Shown here: piece by piece, positions 61,387 through 64,000 of the stretch
Numbering within the stretch: the stretch's first letter is position 1
How the letters are laid out: each line of letters begins with the position of its first letter
From: Merluccius polli
Lineage: Eukaryota; Chordata; Actinopteri; Gadiformes; Merlucciidae
DNA: 64,000 bases
Reading direction: 5' to 3'
Assembly: GCA_030340625.1 (NCBI GenBank)
Contig: JAOPHQ010003988.1
Span: forward strand, 124,001-188,000
The notes under the pieces: model-generated
Seen by the model: the letters and a program-made list of their open reading frames with translations, nothing else
Told to the model about the DNA's origin: nothing
Databases searched by the model: none
Position numbers and translations under genes: made by a program

Positions 61387-62889
61387 TAATTTCTTGGATA
61401 ACCATGTTTTGAGACTCATTTTTATAAAGTTGAGTTGAGAGCACATCGGCTGTTCACAAAGAATATAGAAATGTATGAATGTATGAGACGTAAAAGTATT
61501 TTAATTATGAATTCAACTTCATAATTGTTAAGTGTAGATATGAGCAGGGTTAACACATTGTGGAAGTAATTATTTAATTAAACCAAATGTAGTGGTTAAA
61601 TACAATTGCTAAGGATCATTGCAAATGTTTTCCGAATGACCCCTACCGTAAAGTAGCTATAGGTAAAAGTTGACACAAAACAAGTGTTAATCACGCACCC
61701 GCCTGGGCAAGATGGTTCACCTAATCAAATATATGCTCCGATTGGCCTGAAATTAGCTGGGAGCGGTTTAAAATCTAAGTCGTTATAGAAGCAGGCGCAG
61801 TCACACTGATTCTCACCGCATTTCACTCACTACTGGTTGACGGATGGCTATGCCATTTAACAAATCACACTGAAATAGCTCTTAAATCTTACAGCACCTT
61901 TTAGCTTTTGAAACTACTTTTAATCAAATAAAAAATTTCTTGGGCAACACATGAGTAAAGGAACTCGACTGTAGTCACTAAACACCGGTCATTGAAAATG
62001 TATAATTTGTGACCATACCAGGGTGTCAACCTAAAGATTGCTGATTCCAACAATACATGCATTACTAACATTGATATTTAGGAAGGTGCATTTCTTTTTG
62101 GAATTGAATTACCCTCAATGTGGTTTTAGATCATTTTATTAGCATACAGCCATTACATAGCCACAGAGCCATATTTTACTATTACATTTTCAAACTCAGC
62201 AGGTCAGACAAGTGATGGTACAAGTTATTGCTAGAAATCAGTGGGGTTGTAACTGGTGAATACATGTAAAAACACTTTGTAAATACAAGTAGGCGATAAA
62301 CTACGAGATTAGCAAAGCGTCCCAATCTCTTCTTGGCTGGGTCAGAATGAATATGGACTCTGTCCTAAACATAGCTGCTCAAAATGTAACATTGGTAAAT
62401 CATTGTTTAAAGGTAATGAAACACAAAAAATCTAAAAAAGCTTTAATTTGATTAGTGATTGAGTAGCAACATGTTGCTACTGTTAAAGCCTTCCATGGCA
62501 ATTAAGGATGACTGACATCACCAAATGCAAGAACTAGCTGACCTTTTCTTTTTTAGTAATTTTGTTAAATGAGGTACCATTAAAAGGTGACATAATGGAA
62601 AAAATTACTCCAATAACTGCATGATATATTAACTTGAATGACTGAGAATGTACAATCATAACATTTGTGGAGAAAGCACGAGGTAAAATACCGACAAGAA
62701 GAACAGTGTACACCTGTACTACCACCAGTTGGGGGGGGGGGGGGGGGGGGGGTGCTTTCTTTGGTAAAATAATAGTTATGGCGAGAATGTAATGGAGACA
62801 CAATGTTACAGAGAAGAGGTTGTTGGCGAAGGGGCACGACAATGTGTAGTGTCTCCCTTTAACGGAGTCGAGGTTTCTCAACACAACAC
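61387..62889. other. Intergenic region between convergent rpl24 and mpc2
   Basis: No additional gene recognised. It should include the mpc2 3' UTR. A G tract lies at about 62731-62752. Confidence 0.5.
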
Positions 62890-63986
62890 TCAGGACTGTG
62901 CAGCAGCGGGTTCTGCAGCAGCCGGTTCTACAGCAGCAGCGGATTCTGCAGCCGCCTTGGCCTCAGCCTTCTGCTCTTGTTTATAGCTAAAACAGAAATA
63001 AATAACGAGATCACCACTGTGAACAACCAGGCTGTACAACAACAGGCAAATTAACCAAGAACAATTAATAGTTACAAGCATGTTATGCAGGCTATTCTTT
63101 TAATCTGAATTTCATGTGATTTATGTCGTTAATGTTTCATATTTATTTTCCAAATTTTAGTCATTGAGATAGATGGATAGATTCCTCAAATGGCATGGTA
63201 GCTAAAATGTCCCCAGTTGTACAGTCACTCGGCAAGTGACTGTACAACTGGGGACTGAAGTGTAAAACTTGGGATGGAGAGGGATACACTCTGGAGCTAC
63301 TGTACCCTTATATTTAGACTCGCTCTCTCTACACATTGGACATGAAGGACACTGGACAGTAGCATGAAACCTTTCGTTATGGAGACATGCTATCTGATCG
63401 AAGAAAATACTTCACTCACTTCCAGATCCGGTAAAGCTGGGAGGCACCAGCGCCGCCGACAAAGAAGTTGACCGCAAACAGGTTCCAGTTCTTTGGGATG
63501 ATGACCAAAGAATATCGGGACCAAACCAACCCTGAAACCAACCAACAAAAAGGAAGTTGCTCAGCACGCGGCAAGTAAGGCGATGTTTACTAGGACAAAG
63601 TGTATAGTTTGCTACAAGAGGCCCAGATAGGCTTGTTTGCAGGAGCACCATGCATGGACTGACGCACCGGACCGACCTCTGACACCCGCTGATGAAATGT
63701 TTGCCGTCATTTCAAACGGCTGCAACTTCTGACAATCCAGTCAACGTCACCAGCAGCGGTACAGAGTTTATTAGTTCCTCAACATGCAACTGCACACGTT
63801 GCCACCGAAAATATTCAATCTAGTGGTTCAGGAAATTGAAGTTGCACGTACATGCATCCGGATGTTACAGTGCATAACTTTAAACTCTCCCCACAGCTTA
63901 CCTGTAGCTGTCAGTACTCCGGACTGTGACAGGCTGAGTTTTTCTGCAGGCCGAGTCATATCAGCCATGCCAGCCATCACCAGGCC
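62890..63986 (-). CDS. mpc2: Mitochondrial pyruvate carrier 2 (Mpc2), 3' exons only
   Basis: Three exons on the minus strand: 63986-63902, 63531-63420 and 62986-62890 (stop TGA 62892-62890). Phases agree. They encode GLVMAGMADMTRPAEKLSLS, then LVWSRYSLVIIPKNWNLFAV, NFFVGGAGASQLYRIWN, then a tail. This is the second half of Mpc2, including two of its three membrane helices. Mpc2 pairs with Mpc1 in the inner mitochondrial membrane to import pyruvate. The first exons lie beyond the right edge. The tail after YKQEQKAEA is an Ala/Glu/Pro-rich run (AAAESAAAVEPAAAEPAAAQ), longer than in mammals. Confidence 0.93.
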
Positions 63987-64000
63987 CTGTTACAGTTATG

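Overview
The window is vertebrate nuclear DNA, and the gene content and repeats point to a ray-finned fish. The right-hand 27 kb holds four conserved single-copy-type genes: nxpe3 (minus, 37252-44005), cep97 (minus, 49035-55024), rpl24 (plus, 57831-61364) and the 3' half of mpc2 (minus, 62890 to the right edge). nxpe3, cep97 and rpl24 are also neighbours in other vertebrates (human 3q12), so this is a conserved block. I rebuilt exons by hand from splice sites. The phases close exactly for rpl24 (157 aa), nxpe3 (594 aa) and cep97 (770 aa, assuming an intron made by a transposon inside its old central exon).

The left 37 kb has no intact host gene. It is a stack of transposable elements, many dated by target-site duplications (TSDs). 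1-3271 is a broken two-part transposon gene. 4084-15564 lies between 19-bp inverted termini inside an older repeat family (here family R; another copy at about 44150-45770). It contains an L2/CR1-type LINE that was itself hit twice by PIF/Harbinger-type elements. 15905-25345 is a decayed PIF/Harbinger element whose minus-strand transposase is scattered in four pieces by later insertions. 24957-29255 is a tandem array of three units of about 1.2-1.6 kb, each carrying a Harbinger end and a minisatellite of about 38 bp. Two 1932-bp hAT elements (22820-24751, 29583-31514) differ at only about three sites by eye and each has a perfect 8-bp TSD, so they are young.

31.5-37.2 kb holds a 28S rRNA fragment, a BEL/Pao integrase relic and a partial duplicate of cep97 exons 7-8. 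Introns and spacers in the gene-rich half also carry many non-autonomous elements, a head-to-head LTR structure (47108-48040), a 5'-truncated LINE with an RNase H domain (55610-57184) and long microsatellites beside splice donors.

The four genes do not form a pathway: Rpl24 is a ribosomal protein, Cep97 restrains ciliogenesis at centrioles, Nxpe3 is a secretory-pathway membrane protein, and Mpc2 is half of the mitochondrial pyruvate carrier. Introns 3 and 5 of rpl24 contain two near-identical segments of about 195 nt that look like an H/ACA snoRNA pair. The most interesting single observation is the 344-bp element inside the cep97 exon, whose own inverted termini supply a frame-preserving splice donor and acceptor.
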